From a virus: a stretch of DNA of 64,000 bases. The stretch spans positions 1 to 64,000 of the IMG/VR virus record IMGVR_UViG_3300009507_000014. One strand, 5' to 3'. Every line of letters starts with the position of its first letter. The stretch's first letter is position 1. The notes beneath the pieces were generated by a model. That model did no database searches and was not told where the DNA came from. It saw nothing but the letters and a program-made list of their open reading frames with translations. Made by a program: the position numbers and the translations under genes. Of the stretch, positions 51,653 through 60,516 are shown piece after piece.

Positions 51653-52918
51653 ATGTCGAAACGGCGTCGATTAAACCCTACGACTATTTTTGACCCTGTA
51701 CATCGCGAGTATGAATTACGCGCGGAAATTATCAACATTGTAAACACCCGCCTATTTCAACGATTGCGCCGGCTCAAGCAGCTGGCAACGGCCCATTGGG
51801 TGTGGCTGGGCGCTACTCACGACCGTTTCTCACACTCTATCTCGGTTGCGTATCTTGCAGGGTATCTTGCGTCACGCTTACAGTCTCAGCAGCCCGAGTT
51901 GAATATTACGGACCGCCAGATACTGTTGGTTCAACTGGCGGGGTTGTTGCATGATGTGGGCCACGGTCCTTTCTCGCACTTGTTCGACGATACGTTTTTG
52001 TCGGGCTCGACGTCGCCGTTGGCGCAGCACGAGCAGCGTTCTGTGGTGTTGGTGCAACGTCTGTTGCACGAGTCGTCGTTTGACTATTCTCCCGAGGAAA
52101 TTGCGTTCGTGCAGTCTCTGATTGCACCGTCTAAAGGTCAGACGGGATTCCTGTACCACATCGTTGCGAACCATCACAATCATTTGGATGTGGATAAGAT
52201 GGAATACGTGAAGCGCGACACGCGCGCGTGTGGTTTGGCTCAGGGTGGTTTTGACACGGATACGATGCGGATGTTGAATGCCGCGCGCGTGATTGACGAT
52301 GAGATTTGCTACGACCACAAGGTGTATGACGACATTTACAACTTGTTTCAAACGCGTTACCGTCTGCATACGACGGTGTATCGCCACCCGGCGGTGACGG
52401 CGATTCACTACATGGTGGCGGATGCGATGAAGTGGTCGGGCCTGGAGCTGGAAAAGTCTATCGAAAGCATCGACCGTTTCTGCGAGTTGGACGACACAAT
52501 TTTGGACCTTATTCGCCACTCGAAACACCCGAAGACGGCACGGTCGCGTGGTATTATTCAGCGTATCGACGAGAGGCGCCTGTACAAGGTGGCCGACACG
52601 CATAAGCGAGCCAAGCCGTGGGACGTGACACCGACGGTGGAGCAGTTGGTGCAAATCGACTCGTCGTTGGACCCTGATTTGATTATTCTGGACGTGCACT
52701 GTGTGGGGTTTATCGGCAAGGCGGACGGGCATCCGATGGACAACTTGCGTTTTTACGACAGTAGCCAACCTTCTCGGTCCTTTAGTGTGAAACGCAGCGC
52801 CCAGTCAAAATTGTATAGTTTCCGCTACTGTGAATATTGGACCCGTATCATCGTGCGTGAGGATAGGGCCGTGGATTCGGTCCTGGCGGCGTGGCAGACT
52901 TGGAAACAACGAGTATAA
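51653..52918 (+). CDS. HD-domain phosphohydrolase, SAMHD1-like
   Basis: 421 residues. The HD metal site is visible: His61 in RFSHSISVAYLAG, His100-Asp101 in LLHDVGHGPFSHLFD and an Asp in HLDVDKMEYVKRDT (about 179-181); a DPVHREYE-type start and FQRLRRLKQL segment also fit. SAMHD1 and bacterial relatives cleave dNTPs to nucleoside and triphosphate. A viral enzyme of this type could tune nucleotide pools or act on a signalling nucleotide; no SAM domain is present. Followed closely by the Rab gene on the same strand. Confidence 0.88.
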   Translation: MSKRRRLNPTTIFDPVHREYELRAEIINIVNTRLFQRLRRLKQLATAHWVWLGATHDRFSHSISVAYLAGYLASRLQSQQPELNITDRQILLVQLAGLLHDVGHGPFSHLFDDTFLSGSTSPLAQHEQRSVVLVQRLLHESSFDYSPEEIAFVQSLIAPSKGQTGFLYHIVANHHNHLDVDKMEYVKRDTRACGLAQGGFDTDTMRMLNAARVIDDEICYDHKVYDDIYNLFQTRYRLHTTVYRHPAVTAIHYMVADAMKWSGLELEKSIESIDRFCELDDTILDLIRHSKHPKTARSRGIIQRIDERRLYKVADTHKRAKPWDVTPTVEQLVQIDSSLDPDLIILDVHCVGFIGKADGHPMDNLRFYDSSQPSRSFSVKRSAQSKLYSFRYCEYWTRIIVREDRAVDSVLAAWQTWKQRV

Positions 52919-52942
52919 ACTACCAAATATAGATGTGTGTTT

Positions 52943-53536
52943 ATGTTATCTGTACACCGTGTGAAATGTAGTGTCGTGGGTGAATTCGGTGTCGGAAAAA
53001 CGTCTCTTATTTCACAATATTTAGGTCTCCCCCTGAAGAGTGTCAAGTCGACCGTCGGTGTTGATTTTTTTACTCGGACGTGTAATGTCTTGGGCCATGG
53101 CATTCATTTAAGCCTGTGGGATACGGCTGGCACGGACCGTTTTCAGAGTTTAACGTCGTCCTATCTGCGAGATAGTGCCGTCGTGTTCGTCATCTATGAC
53201 GTCGGGAGTCGTCGGCCCATCTCGGATATCCGCAAATGGGTGGCCTACGTCGACGATTTGGACATTCGGCCATTTGTCATTTGTGTGCTGGGTAACAAAA
53301 CCGATTTGTACAAAACCGTCCCTCCGGTAAGCGTGAATGAGGCACTGGCCCAGTTCAAAGACAAGGACTGGCACCTTTGCACGGGGACGACTACGGTCAA
53401 AGACAATTCCTTCGAACGACACATAAAATCATGCCTTCAACACGTTGTCCAAAAAATGCAACTTCCTCACGAGCCGGTTGCTCCAATACTCGAAATATCT
53501 GTCAAAGAGCCTCCTAGGAGAACATGTTGTACATAA
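52943..53536 (+). CDS. Rab-like small GTPase
   Basis: 197 residues. The P-loop is GEFGVGKTS (13-21), switch I region KSTVGVDFF, DTAG motif WDTAGTDRF (59-67), and NKTD for guanine specificity. The Gln of the usual DTAGQE is Thr64, so GTP hydrolysis may be slow. The fifth motif (ETSA) is not evident. The end RTCCT has paired Cys for prenylation. Rab proteins direct vesicle traffic; a viral copy may re-route host membranes. Start is ATG 52943; a GTG lies two codons earlier. Confidence 0.88.
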   Translation: MLSVHRVKCSVVGEFGVGKTSLISQYLGLPLKSVKSTVGVDFFTRTCNVLGHGIHLSLWDTAGTDRFQSLTSSYLRDSAVVFVIYDVGSRRPISDIRKWVAYVDDLDIRPFVICVLGNKTDLYKTVPPVSVNEALAQFKDKDWHLCTGTTTVKDNSFERHIKSCLQHVVQKMQLPHEPVAPILEISVKEPPRRTCCT

Positions 53537-53588
53537 TCCAACAAAACAACGAAATGGTGGTATAAAGGGTAGAAATAAAATACCAAAC

Positions 53589-53942
53589 ATGTCTGCTGCC
53601 TCAACAACAAACGTAAATCTCACAGTTAGTAAAAAATCCACATCTGTGCCGAAGATGACTCGAAAGGAGCGCCGTTTTCAGCGCGAGGTAACACAGCTGC
53701 AGGAACAGCAGACGCACCTTTTGCCCCAGACGACATTCAAGCGTTGTGTACAGCAGTTTGCCATGGATATGTCGTCGAGCCGTCTCCGATTTAACGCGGA
53801 TGCCATTGATGCGCTCCAGGAGGCCGCGGAAGACGAAATTACCCGCGTGTTTAAGGGTGCCAACATGGTGGCGGCGGTGGCCAAGCGGGACACGGTGACG
53901 GTAGAGGACATGAAGAACTATCTTGCCATTCGCGAGCTTTAA
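53589..53942 (+). CDS. Histone H3-like protein
   Basis: 117 residues. The histone fold matches H3: an alpha-N-like RRFQREVTQLQEQQTHLL, helix 1 TTFKRCVQQFAMDM (H3: PFQRLVREIAQDF), helix 2 RFNADAIDALQEAAEDEITR (H3: [20 protein letters not shown]), then AKRDTVTVEDMKNYLAIREL (H3: [20 protein letters not shown]). The N-tail is short and lacks the ARTKQ modification sites. Histone-like proteins package DNA in marseilleviruses, medusaviruses and mirusviruses. No H4, H2A or H2B partner is seen in this window; it may pair with host H4 or a partner elsewhere. The frame is open upstream; ATG 53589 is chosen. Confidence 0.87.
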   Translation: MSAASTTNVNLTVSKKSTSVPKMTRKERRFQREVTQLQEQQTHLLPQTTFKRCVQQFAMDMSSSRLRFNADAIDALQEAAEDEITRVFKGANMVAAVAKRDTVTVEDMKNYLAIREL

Positions 53943-53990
53943 TTTCACAAATATTAATATTTAAGTAGCTCTTTTATTTCATGAAAATGT

Positions 53991-54587
53991 ATGTCTATTC
54001 TGAACTGTAACACGCGTCTCACCTTTGTCAATTGTACAGGCCTTGAGATTCACATCAAGTTATGCCCGTCAAAATCTACGGCGTCGATGCGGGTCCAGCC
54101 TCTGGGTACGGCACATATGCGCGGCGCAATTGAGTCGAACGCCTCCGACGTTGGCTCGTGGCTTCGAGAATGGTTTCAACTGGTGACGTACGGGCCAACG
54201 CACAGCCATGTCGAGTGGACTTTGCCTGCGTCAACGGAGGAAAGCGCACGTTTTAATATTGACGCACCGTTTCACATTGAAATGCGTTGGTCGGACCCCT
54301 CTGTATCGTGGGCGGAAATGAAATCCGGCATCTGGTCCCTCGATATTTCCAACACGAACGAGGTGACGATTTACGCGAAAAGCGACCTTGGTTCCTACAA
54401 TAAAAAACGGATATCGAATGGCCCGTCCACCGTGCAATCCGTCCAGCTCAAACTCGACCTTGAAATTGCGTGTGAAGACGAACTCCCCTTTAGCGTCATG
54501 CAAATGCCGGTCGCCAACATGTACTGGCGGCGCGACATCAACCTACAAAACATTGTCAATCCCTCGGCTGAAAATCATAACGAATGA
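53991..54587 (+). CDS. Hypothetical protein, 198 aa
   Basis: Starts MSILNCNTRLTFVNCTGLEI; mainly beta, alternating polar and hydrophobic residues, possibly a jelly-roll-like or immunoglobulin-like fold. Two ATGs just upstream (53981, 53987) open a short frame. TATTTAAG lies at about 53958. Its end overlaps the convergent gene by 32 bases. No family recognised. Confidence 0.55.
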   Translation: MSILNCNTRLTFVNCTGLEIHIKLCPSKSTASMRVQPLGTAHMRGAIESNASDVGSWLREWFQLVTYGPTHSHVEWTLPASTEESARFNIDAPFHIEMRWSDPSVSWAEMKSGIWSLDISNTNEVTIYAKSDLGSYNKKRISNGPSTVQSVQLKLDLEIACEDELPFSVMQMPVANMYWRRDINLQNIVNPSAENHNE

Positions 54588-54954
54588 AACGCCCGCCCGG
54601 CTCGTCGCGATAGGACCATTGGTGCGCAAATGTACGCGTAAACGTCCCTCCAGAGTCAATGGCCTGCTCGTCAGCCTCCCACCACGCGTTTGCATACTCG
54701 TCCTTGGAAAAATCCAGTACCAAACAGTTGTTGTCACGGTGGGCCTTGGCGATGCGCCATCCGCGGTACAAATACACCTTTTGGACACCGGCCATGCGGT
54801 TGAGCGCCATCTGAAACACAACGTGCTTGAAACGTCCAATGTGGTGTTCTATGTCGTCTTCGCGGGCAAGCGTCGAGGCCACGGGGGTCTCACTCCACTT
54901 GTCGTCGGCATCGCGCGAGTAAATGTACCAGGTTCGTGATAAGTTGGCACCCAT
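54556..54954 (-). CDS. Predicted N-myristoylated protein, family member 2
   Basis: 132 residues starting MGANLSRTWYIYSRDADDKW. MGANLS is a textbook N-myristoylation context. It resembles the protein at 33569-33982 (Met-Gly start, then W-Y-x-Y, D-x-W-x-S-E-P/T-P-V, and a late KVYLYRGWRIAKA against AIYLYCGKERVAKV). Probably lipid-anchored at a virion or cell membrane. A CTATTTAAG on the other strand region serves the divergent gene; an equivalent lies close to this start. Confidence 0.6.
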   Translation of the reverse strand: MGANLSRTWYIYSRDADDKWSETPVASTLAREDDIEHHIGRFKHVVFQMALNRMAGVQKVYLYRGWRIAKAHRDNNCLVLDFSKDEYANAWWEADEQAIDSGGTFTRTFAHQWSYRDEPGGRFIRYDFQPRD

Positions 54955-55000
54955 TTGGAATAGTACACGCGCTATTTAAGTACCGTCCACCGTCTCAAAT

Positions 55001-55846
55001 ATGCGCTGGCTGATTTGCGCTTGCTCCGTGGCGTTTTTTGGCGTGACATTGTGGTGTTTCGTTATTCCCATAGGACGGCACGACTGGGCCATGCCGTCCG
55101 CGCTGACGAGTGGCGTTTTTCGCCGTATGGCGTCACGATGGAATATTCCAGTGTCACACGGCGTACTCATCGGATACGCGGGGCGCGAACGGCGTTACAC
55201 CGTCACACCGACGACATCACACCTGTTTTGGGATTGGCCGCTGTCTACACGGTGGGAAACCGCCGTACGCCCACTTGTGGGTGACCATATCCACATGGAC
55301 GCCAGTATTTGGGTCAATGGACGCCCGCGCGTCCAAGCCGAGCACGACCGCGACCCCATCGAATACGAACCCTACGAACACAAATCCGACGCGTGCACCC
55401 TACCCGGAGATATCGCCTACACGAAATTATGGCCGCACGCGGGCGTGCACACCCATTGTGACGGCCTCGTGCACGTACACCCGTGGTCCGCACCGCGCGT
55501 GCTGCGCAAAGAAGGATTTGACGTCACACTAGGGTTGTGGTTGGACCAGGTTGGCGTACGGTACTGGGAAAATAGTCTCAAACTGCCGGATGGCGAACGA
55601 TTGTACAACAACGCGACACACAAATGGCGCGTCGCAGAGTGGACCTGTCACAATGGCGGGCCACCAACGCGCGTGTACGAAGACCACCTCGACCGCATTT
55701 GGCTAGGGTATGCGTACGGTGCCTATGTCATTTGGTACGGTGACGCCACGGTCCCATCACCAATTCCCGGACGCAAGTCCGCTCTTCATCGGGTCGGCGC
55801 CCACGGGTTTGACGGCAACCCCTACCCTCATCAATGTGCGCTATAA
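55001..55846 (+). CDS. Membrane-anchored protein with His-rich HxH motifs
   Basis: 281 residues. MRWLICACSVAFFGVTLWCF is a signal peptide or anchor. The ectodomain contains GVHTHCDGLVHVHPW, two H-x-H pairs spaced by six residues that could bind a metal, and several Cys and Trp. I recall the motif H-x-H-x-D-G-x-x-H-x-H from uncharacterised proteins but cannot name a function. Possibly a metal-dependent enzyme on the lumenal side. Confidence 0.6.
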   Translation: MRWLICACSVAFFGVTLWCFVIPIGRHDWAMPSALTSGVFRRMASRWNIPVSHGVLIGYAGRERRYTVTPTTSHLFWDWPLSTRWETAVRPLVGDHIHMDASIWVNGRPRVQAEHDRDPIEYEPYEHKSDACTLPGDIAYTKLWPHAGVHTHCDGLVHVHPWSAPRVLRKEGFDVTLGLWLDQVGVRYWENSLKLPDGERLYNNATHKWRVAEWTCHNGGPPTRVYEDHLDRIWLGYAYGAYVIWYGDATVPSPIPGRKSALHRVGAHGFDGNPYPHQCAL

Positions 55847-55870
55847 AAGTCGCCGATTGAAAACACATGT

Positions 55871-56239
55871 ATGGACCCGGTTGCAACGCTGCGGGCACAC
55901 ACCTCGAAAAACTTTGACGACAACGACATACGCCAAGGGGCATTCGTCGTTTTAAAAGACAGTGGTCGTCTATATCGCGAGTTGGCTTCGAAGGGGCGCG
56001 AACGCTGGTCCAACCACCCGTCATTGGACCCGACAGTCGAAGTCGTGGCCGTCCGAGGTGTCGTGCTTATCGGACGTACTCAGCAAGAAGGCCACACATG
56101 GCTACAATGGGAGCGGTCAATGTGTTGCTCGTTCACACACTGTATAGACTGGGTGATATACAAATATACGCGCAAAAACCAGGGGCCCTATGGCACATCT
56201 AAACATACACAGTCACACGGACCATTGGAAATCATATAA
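55871..56239 (+). CDS. Hypothetical protein, 122 aa
   Basis: Starts MDPVATLRAHTSKNFDDNDI; alpha/beta mix with a VEVVAVRGVVLIGRT strand pair and Cys pair (MCCSFTHC). No family recognised. It lies directly upstream of RPB2. Confidence 0.5.
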   Translation: MDPVATLRAHTSKNFDDNDIRQGAFVVLKDSGRLYRELASKGRERWSNHPSLDPTVEVVAVRGVVLIGRTQQEGHTWLQWERSMCCSFTHCIDWVIYKYTRKNQGPYGTSKHTQSHGPLEII

Positions 56240-56286
56240 AAATCATATGTTTAATATAAAGTAAGGGTATTGTATTGTGTTAAAAG

Positions 56287-59200
56287 ATGACGAAGACAGT
56301 TGTCGACTGTTTGTTCCGTGATGTGTCGCTGACACGCCAGGCGTTGCATTCTTACGATGACTTTGTGTCGCGTATTGTGCATGGAGTCGTCGACGGACAT
56401 CGGCCGATTACTGTGACGCCGCAGCTTTTTTCAGGTGGGACGCACACGATTACGCTTAATAATGTCACGTACGGCATCCCATCGGTCATCGAAAAGGACA
56501 ACAACATTCGCAAAATCACACCGATGGAAGCACGCGTGCGTGATTTTATGTACTCGGTGCCCATGTACGTGGACGTACATCACACCTACACCGATACTTC
56601 AGGCCACACGACGTCCAAAATCAAACAAAAAATATACTTGGCGCGCATGCCGGTCATGGTGCGGTCCAGCTTATGTGTCATGTCCTCCACCGATAACTAC
56701 AAACACAACGAGTGCCCTCACGACCCTGGGGGGTACTTTATCGTCAATGGGCGAGAAAAAACACTGGTGGTCCAAGAGAGAATCTCGCCCAATATGATTT
56801 TTTGTTTCGGACCGGGCGCCTGCATCTTTCATTCCGAACAAAATCCCACCACACATCGCAACAGTACCTTTCGCATCACCGTGCGCAAATTCGGCTCCAC
56901 GCCGTTCCGTGCCACATTTGCAACCGTCAATGCCGAAATACCACTCTTGATTCTTTATAGGGCCCTCGGTGGCACGGAAGACATGTTGCACCGTTTTATC
57001 GACCCCACGGATGTAATTGAGACCATCGGCGACGCTTCTGTGGCGACGACGCAAGAAACGGCACTGCAATGGCTCGGCGAATACATGGAGGACGTCGACC
57101 GCTTTCTGAACGAAGTCGTGTATCCACACATTGGTCAAGACTACTCGATGAAGTGTTTGCAGATGTGTCTCCAATGGGCCGAATACATCCGATGTCTCAA
57201 AGCCGACAAGGGTCCCGGTGACAATGATTACCACGACCGCGACCACGTGCGTGCGAAACGTCTGGATACCGCGGGTGCCATGCTTGGCACGTTGTTCTCG
57301 CACCTGTTTTTCCAAATGCTCGGCAACGTGCGGCGAGATGCACAGGCCCTCGCCGATAAAAACAAACCCATACGGCCCGAGCGTCTGATTCAGCCGCAGC
57401 ATATCACGGACGGTATCAAATACGCCCTCGCTACCGGAAATTGGAAGATAAAGTCGTCTTCGTACGCAGGACGGGTCGGCGTTTCACAAATGCTCAACCG
57501 CAACACGTACATTTCGTGCATTTCACAGCTGCGGCGCGTGGACACCGGCATCGACAGCACGCAAAAAATCATCGCACCGCGTCTCTTGTACGGCAACCAG
57601 TGGGGATATCTCTGTCCCAGCGAAACGCCCGAAGGTGGACCCTGTGGCTTGGTGAAACAATTGGCGTTGTCTGCGTACATTACGACCCGGTGCGAACAGG
57701 CACCCATTCAGGAGCGTTTAAAGCCCTTTTTGTCGGCCTCTGGGGCACATATCGTGTTCCACAACGGAGCACCGGTCGGATTCACACAACATCTTCACGA
57801 GTGTGCCTCCGCACTCCGCGAGGCGCGGCGGTCCCGTACGGTTTCTTCCGATACGTGCGTGGCGGTTGACGAGTCGCACGTGCATATTTGGTCGGATGCG
57901 GGCCGTTTGTCAAGGCCCGTCTATGTCGTACGCGACGGGCGGCTGGCGATTACAGAGACCCAAAAGCAGGATTTAATTGGTGGACGTTTGCGCTGGGACG
58001 ATTTATTTTCACTCGGCGTGATTGAAAACCTATCCATATACGAACAAGAACATGCCCTCATTGCGCTCACGCCGGCCGAGCTCCAACCGGACAATACACA
58101 TTGCGAACTAGACCCGGCATTAATTCTCGGAACTCTGGCATCGACCATACCGTATCCCGACCACAACCAGTCCCCCAGAAATACCTACCAGGCAGCGATG
58201 GGCAAGCAAGCCATGGGCGTCTACGCGTCCAATTTCGCAGCGCGCTTCGATACCAATGGGCACATTCTACATTACCCACAAAAACCGCTCGCAACAACAT
58301 CGGTGGCCAAAGCACTCTGTGGCGACGACCTGGCCGCCGGTGGCAATGCCATCGTGGCCATCTGCTGCTTTGGAGGATACAATCAGGAAGACTCACTGCT
58401 CTTCAACAAAGCAGCCGTAGACCGCGGATTTGGGCGCTCGACGACCTATCGCACGTACAGGGCGTCCAACTCGTCCACGCGCAACACTAGAAAAAAAGAA
58501 TTTAAAAAACAACAGACATACGGCAACACGACCGACAAATTAGATATCGACGGCCTTCCGGCACCCAATACCACCATCGAAAAAGGCGACGCCGTCTTTT
58601 GCAGTGTCTCCGCTGGGCAGAAAATACCCACGCTCGTCAAAAACAAAAAGGCCAAAGGCGTCGCCGACTCGACCATCATGTTCCAGAACGCCTCCGGTGG
58701 CCAAACCGTCAAAACGCGCATTCGAGAGACGCGCATTCCCAAAATCGGTGACAAATTTTCATCGCGCCACGGCCAAAAGGGCACGATTGGCATGCTTTAC
58801 AACCAGGAAGACCTCCCGTTCACTGCGGAGGGCATCGTCCCGGATATTATCGTCAATCCCCACGCTATTCCGTCGCGAATGACTATCGGCCATGTGATGG
58901 AGTGTCTGGCGTCAAAAGTCGCGGCATTGACGGGACAACGTGTCGACGCCACAGCCTTTTCGCACAAGCCAGTGGAAGAAATCAGCGCCATGTTGAAGCG
59001 CGCCGGGTTCTCCGAGGACGGCAAGGAGGTCATGTATCACCCGTACACCGGCAAACGACTGAAAGGAAGGGTGTTTATTGGACCTACATATTACCAGAGA
59101 CTAAAGCACATGGTGGACGACAAAATGCATGCACGGTCCAAGGGGAAAATCGTCGGGCTTACGCGCCAACCGACCGAGGGGCGCGCCAACGGCGGTGGAT

Positions 59201-59487
59201 TACGTTGGGGAGAGATGGAGCGCGACTGTGGCGTGTCTCACGGTGCTAGTGCGGTGCTGCACGAGCGCATGATGGTATCTTCAGACGCGTACGACGCGCC
59301 ACTCTGTGAACACTGCGGCATAATAGGTACGGTCGTCAAAGCCCCTAACGGGGACGATTTTTGCCACAAATGTCACTCCAAAGACGTGTTTAAAGTGGCC
59401 ATGCCGTATGCCGGCAAACTGTTGTGCCAGGAACTCATGGCCATGGGTATCTCGCCGCAAATTGTCTTAAAAAACAAACATAAATGA
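56287..59487 (+). CDS. DNA-directed RNA polymerase subunit 2 (RPB2-like)
   Basis: 1066 residues, a little shorter than eukaryotic RPB2 (about 1170). Signature segments are all present: SETPEGGPCGLVKQLAL, GGYNQEDSLLFNKAAVDRG, the active-site-near GDKFSSRHGQKGTIGM (about residue 820), and GGGLRWGEMERD. A C-terminal zinc site has CEHCG and CHKC at about 1007-1030. With RPB1 it forms the catalytic core. Presence implies that the virus transcribes at least some genes itself, which suits the TATA-like motifs found before its genes. RPB1 is not in this window. Confidence 0.96.
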   Translation: MTKTVVDCLFRDVSLTRQALHSYDDFVSRIVHGVVDGHRPITVTPQLFSGGTHTITLNNVTYGIPSVIEKDNNIRKITPMEARVRDFMYSVPMYVDVHHTYTDTSGHTTSKIKQKIYLARMPVMVRSSLCVMSSTDNYKHNECPHDPGGYFIVNGREKTLVVQERISPNMIFCFGPGACIFHSEQNPTTHRNSTFRITVRKFGSTPFRATFATVNAEIPLLILYRALGGTEDMLHRFIDPTDVIETIGDASVATTQETALQWLGEYMEDVDRFLNEVVYPHIGQDYSMKCLQMCLQWAEYIRCLKADKGPGDNDYHDRDHVRAKRLDTAGAMLGTLFSHLFFQMLGNVRRDAQALADKNKPIRPERLIQPQHITDGIKYALATGNWKIKSSSYAGRVGVSQMLNRNTYISCISQLRRVDTGIDSTQKIIAPRLLYGNQWGYLCPSETPEGGPCGLVKQLALSAYITTRCEQAPIQERLKPFLSASGAHIVFHNGAPVGFTQHLHECASALREARRSRTVSSDTCVAVDESHVHIWSDAGRLSRPVYVVRDGRLAITETQKQDLIGGRLRWDDLFSLGVIENLSIYEQEHALIALTPAELQPDNTHCELDPALILGTLASTIPYPDHNQSPRNTYQAAMGKQAMGVYASNFAARFDTNGHILHYPQKPLATTSVAKALCGDDLAAGGNAIVAICCFGGYNQEDSLLFNKAAVDRGFGRSTTYRTYRASNSSTRNTRKKEFKKQQTYGNTTDKLDIDGLPAPNTTIEKGDAVFCSVSAGQKIPTLVKNKKAKGVADSTIMFQNASGGQTVKTRIRETRIPKIGDKFSSRHGQKGTIGMLYNQEDLPFTAEGIVPDIIVNPHAIPSRMTIGHVMECLASKVAALTGQRVDATAFSHKPVEEISAMLKRAGFSEDGKEVMYHPYTGKRLKGRVFIGPTYYQRLKHMVDDKMHARSKGKIVGLTRQPTEGRANGGGLRWGEMERDCGVSHGASAVLHERMMVSSDAYDAPLCEHCGIIGTVVKAPNGDDFCHKCHSKDVFKVAMPYAGKLLCQELMAMGISPQIVLKNKHK

Positions 59488-59536
59488 TGCGCATATTCTT
59501 TTTAAAAAGTGTAGTGTCTACGTAAAACCACCAAAA

Positions 59537-60268
59537 ATGCAACGTCCGATTACTCTACCCCACGCCGCCAAACAACACCTCCACGCTTCGAAGAAATGCA
59601 TCGATGTCCGCGAGGGCGTCGCCTTTTCGATTAAATTCAATACCAACAATCGCACCTGGCACAACACGGTCGGCGTACAAAACGCCGTCGTGTCCATCAA
59701 CCCCCGCACGCGCTGCGACAACGCGCTCGTGTACAAAGGAGACCCCATCCATGTGTTGTCCTTCGGCTGCGGCCCGGACACCTACTACTGGGGCCGCTAT
59801 CGTTGCACGGGAGGCAAATCGAGGCGCGTGTTTCAGCTCGAGTACGTCGACGATGGCGACATGGAGCTGTTTCGCACGGATGACCACGGCGGGATGCGTT
59901 CGCGCCTCGAGCAACAGTGGGAAAAGGCCTTTTCGGACGCCGGCATTCGTGCCGTGTACGAGCCGGCGACGATTCGTCTGTCGCGCGAACAAGAGTACAC
60001 GCCGGACTTTTGGCTGCCGGAGTCGTCGACGTTTATTGAGATTAAAGGCCCGGAACCGACGCAGGGCGAGTTTGACAAGTGCATTCACACGTCGGAAAAG
60101 GGGTTTCACATTAAAATGTTCCGAGGGCCACCGTCGAATTTTACGGCGTACGAGTGGACGGCCAAGGGGTCCGTTCGCACGCTGGCCGACCAGAGCTTTT
60201 ACCGCTACAATCACCCGGCGCCCAAACGTCGTCGGCGTGCCCTGTATAATGCAAGCACCAGTATTTAA
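59537..60268 (+). CDS. PD-(D/E)XK nuclease
   Basis: 243 residues. The active-site pattern is SRLEQQWEKAF (Glu), EYTPDFWLPE (Asp, about residue 155) and FIEIKGPEPT (E-x-K, about 167). This is the PD-(D/E)XK superfamily; the layout with a Glu-bearing helix before it recalls Holliday-junction resolvases or T7 endonuclease I type enzymes, and NCLDV carry similar proteins. The N-terminal 110 residues are unrecognised. C-terminus is basic (KRRRRALY). Likely role: DNA recombination, debranching or genome processing. Confidence 0.8.
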   Translation: MQRPITLPHAAKQHLHASKKCIDVREGVAFSIKFNTNNRTWHNTVGVQNAVVSINPRTRCDNALVYKGDPIHVLSFGCGPDTYYWGRYRCTGGKSRRVFQLEYVDDGDMELFRTDDHGGMRSRLEQQWEKAFSDAGIRAVYEPATIRLSREQEYTPDFWLPESSTFIEIKGPEPTQGEFDKCIHTSEKGFHIKMFRGPPSNFTAYEWTAKGSVRTLADQSFYRYNHPAPKRRRRALYNASTSI

Positions 60269-60291
60269 ACACGCTCTTCCCAAGCATCCAC

Positions 60292-60495
60292 ATGAGGTGC
60301 ATGTGGTGTGGCGTTCATCGCGACTATTTTTCGAGCCCAGAGCACTGTGAGCGACAGAGTTGCCGGGAATCTGATAGCGGATATCATACCTTTGTGTGCT
60401 GGCCATGGTGGGCTCGGCTCTGGGCCCGCCGTTGGACCAAACCCCCACAATCGCTTCTCAACCATCGGCGCCAAACAAGACCTAGAACTATATAA
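60292..60495 (+). CDS. Small zinc-finger-like protein, 67 aa
   Basis: Starts MRCMWCGVHRDYFSSPEHCE with Cys pairs C-x2-C and C-x4-C that could hold one zinc. The rest is Trp/Arg-rich (WPWWARLWARRWTK). TATTTAAAC at about 60261 lies 22-30 bases before the ATG. Its stop codon is part of the TATA element of the next gene. Frames on the minus strand here are longer but are shadows of the nuclease gene. Confidence 0.5.
   Translation: MRCMWCGVHRDYFSSPEHCERQSCRESDSGYHTFVCWPWWARLWARRWTKPPQSLLNHRRQTRPRTI
60486..60495 (+). promoter_or_regulatory. TATA element overlapping a stop codon
   Basis: AACTATATAA includes the TAA stop of the upstream small gene and lies 22-31 bases before ATG 60517. Confidence 0.6.
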
Positions 60496-60516
60496 GCGTC
60501 ACACATCCACAAAAAT

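Noticed and set aside
51878-52768. Minus-strand frame of 296 aa over the HD-domain gene
   Set aside because: Shadow frame, His/Arg/Val-rich, opposite an intact enzyme.
59555-60448. Minus-strand frame of 297 aa over the PD-(D/E)XK gene
   Set aside because: Arg/Val-rich shadow caused by GC-rich third positions; the plus frame has the nuclease motifs.
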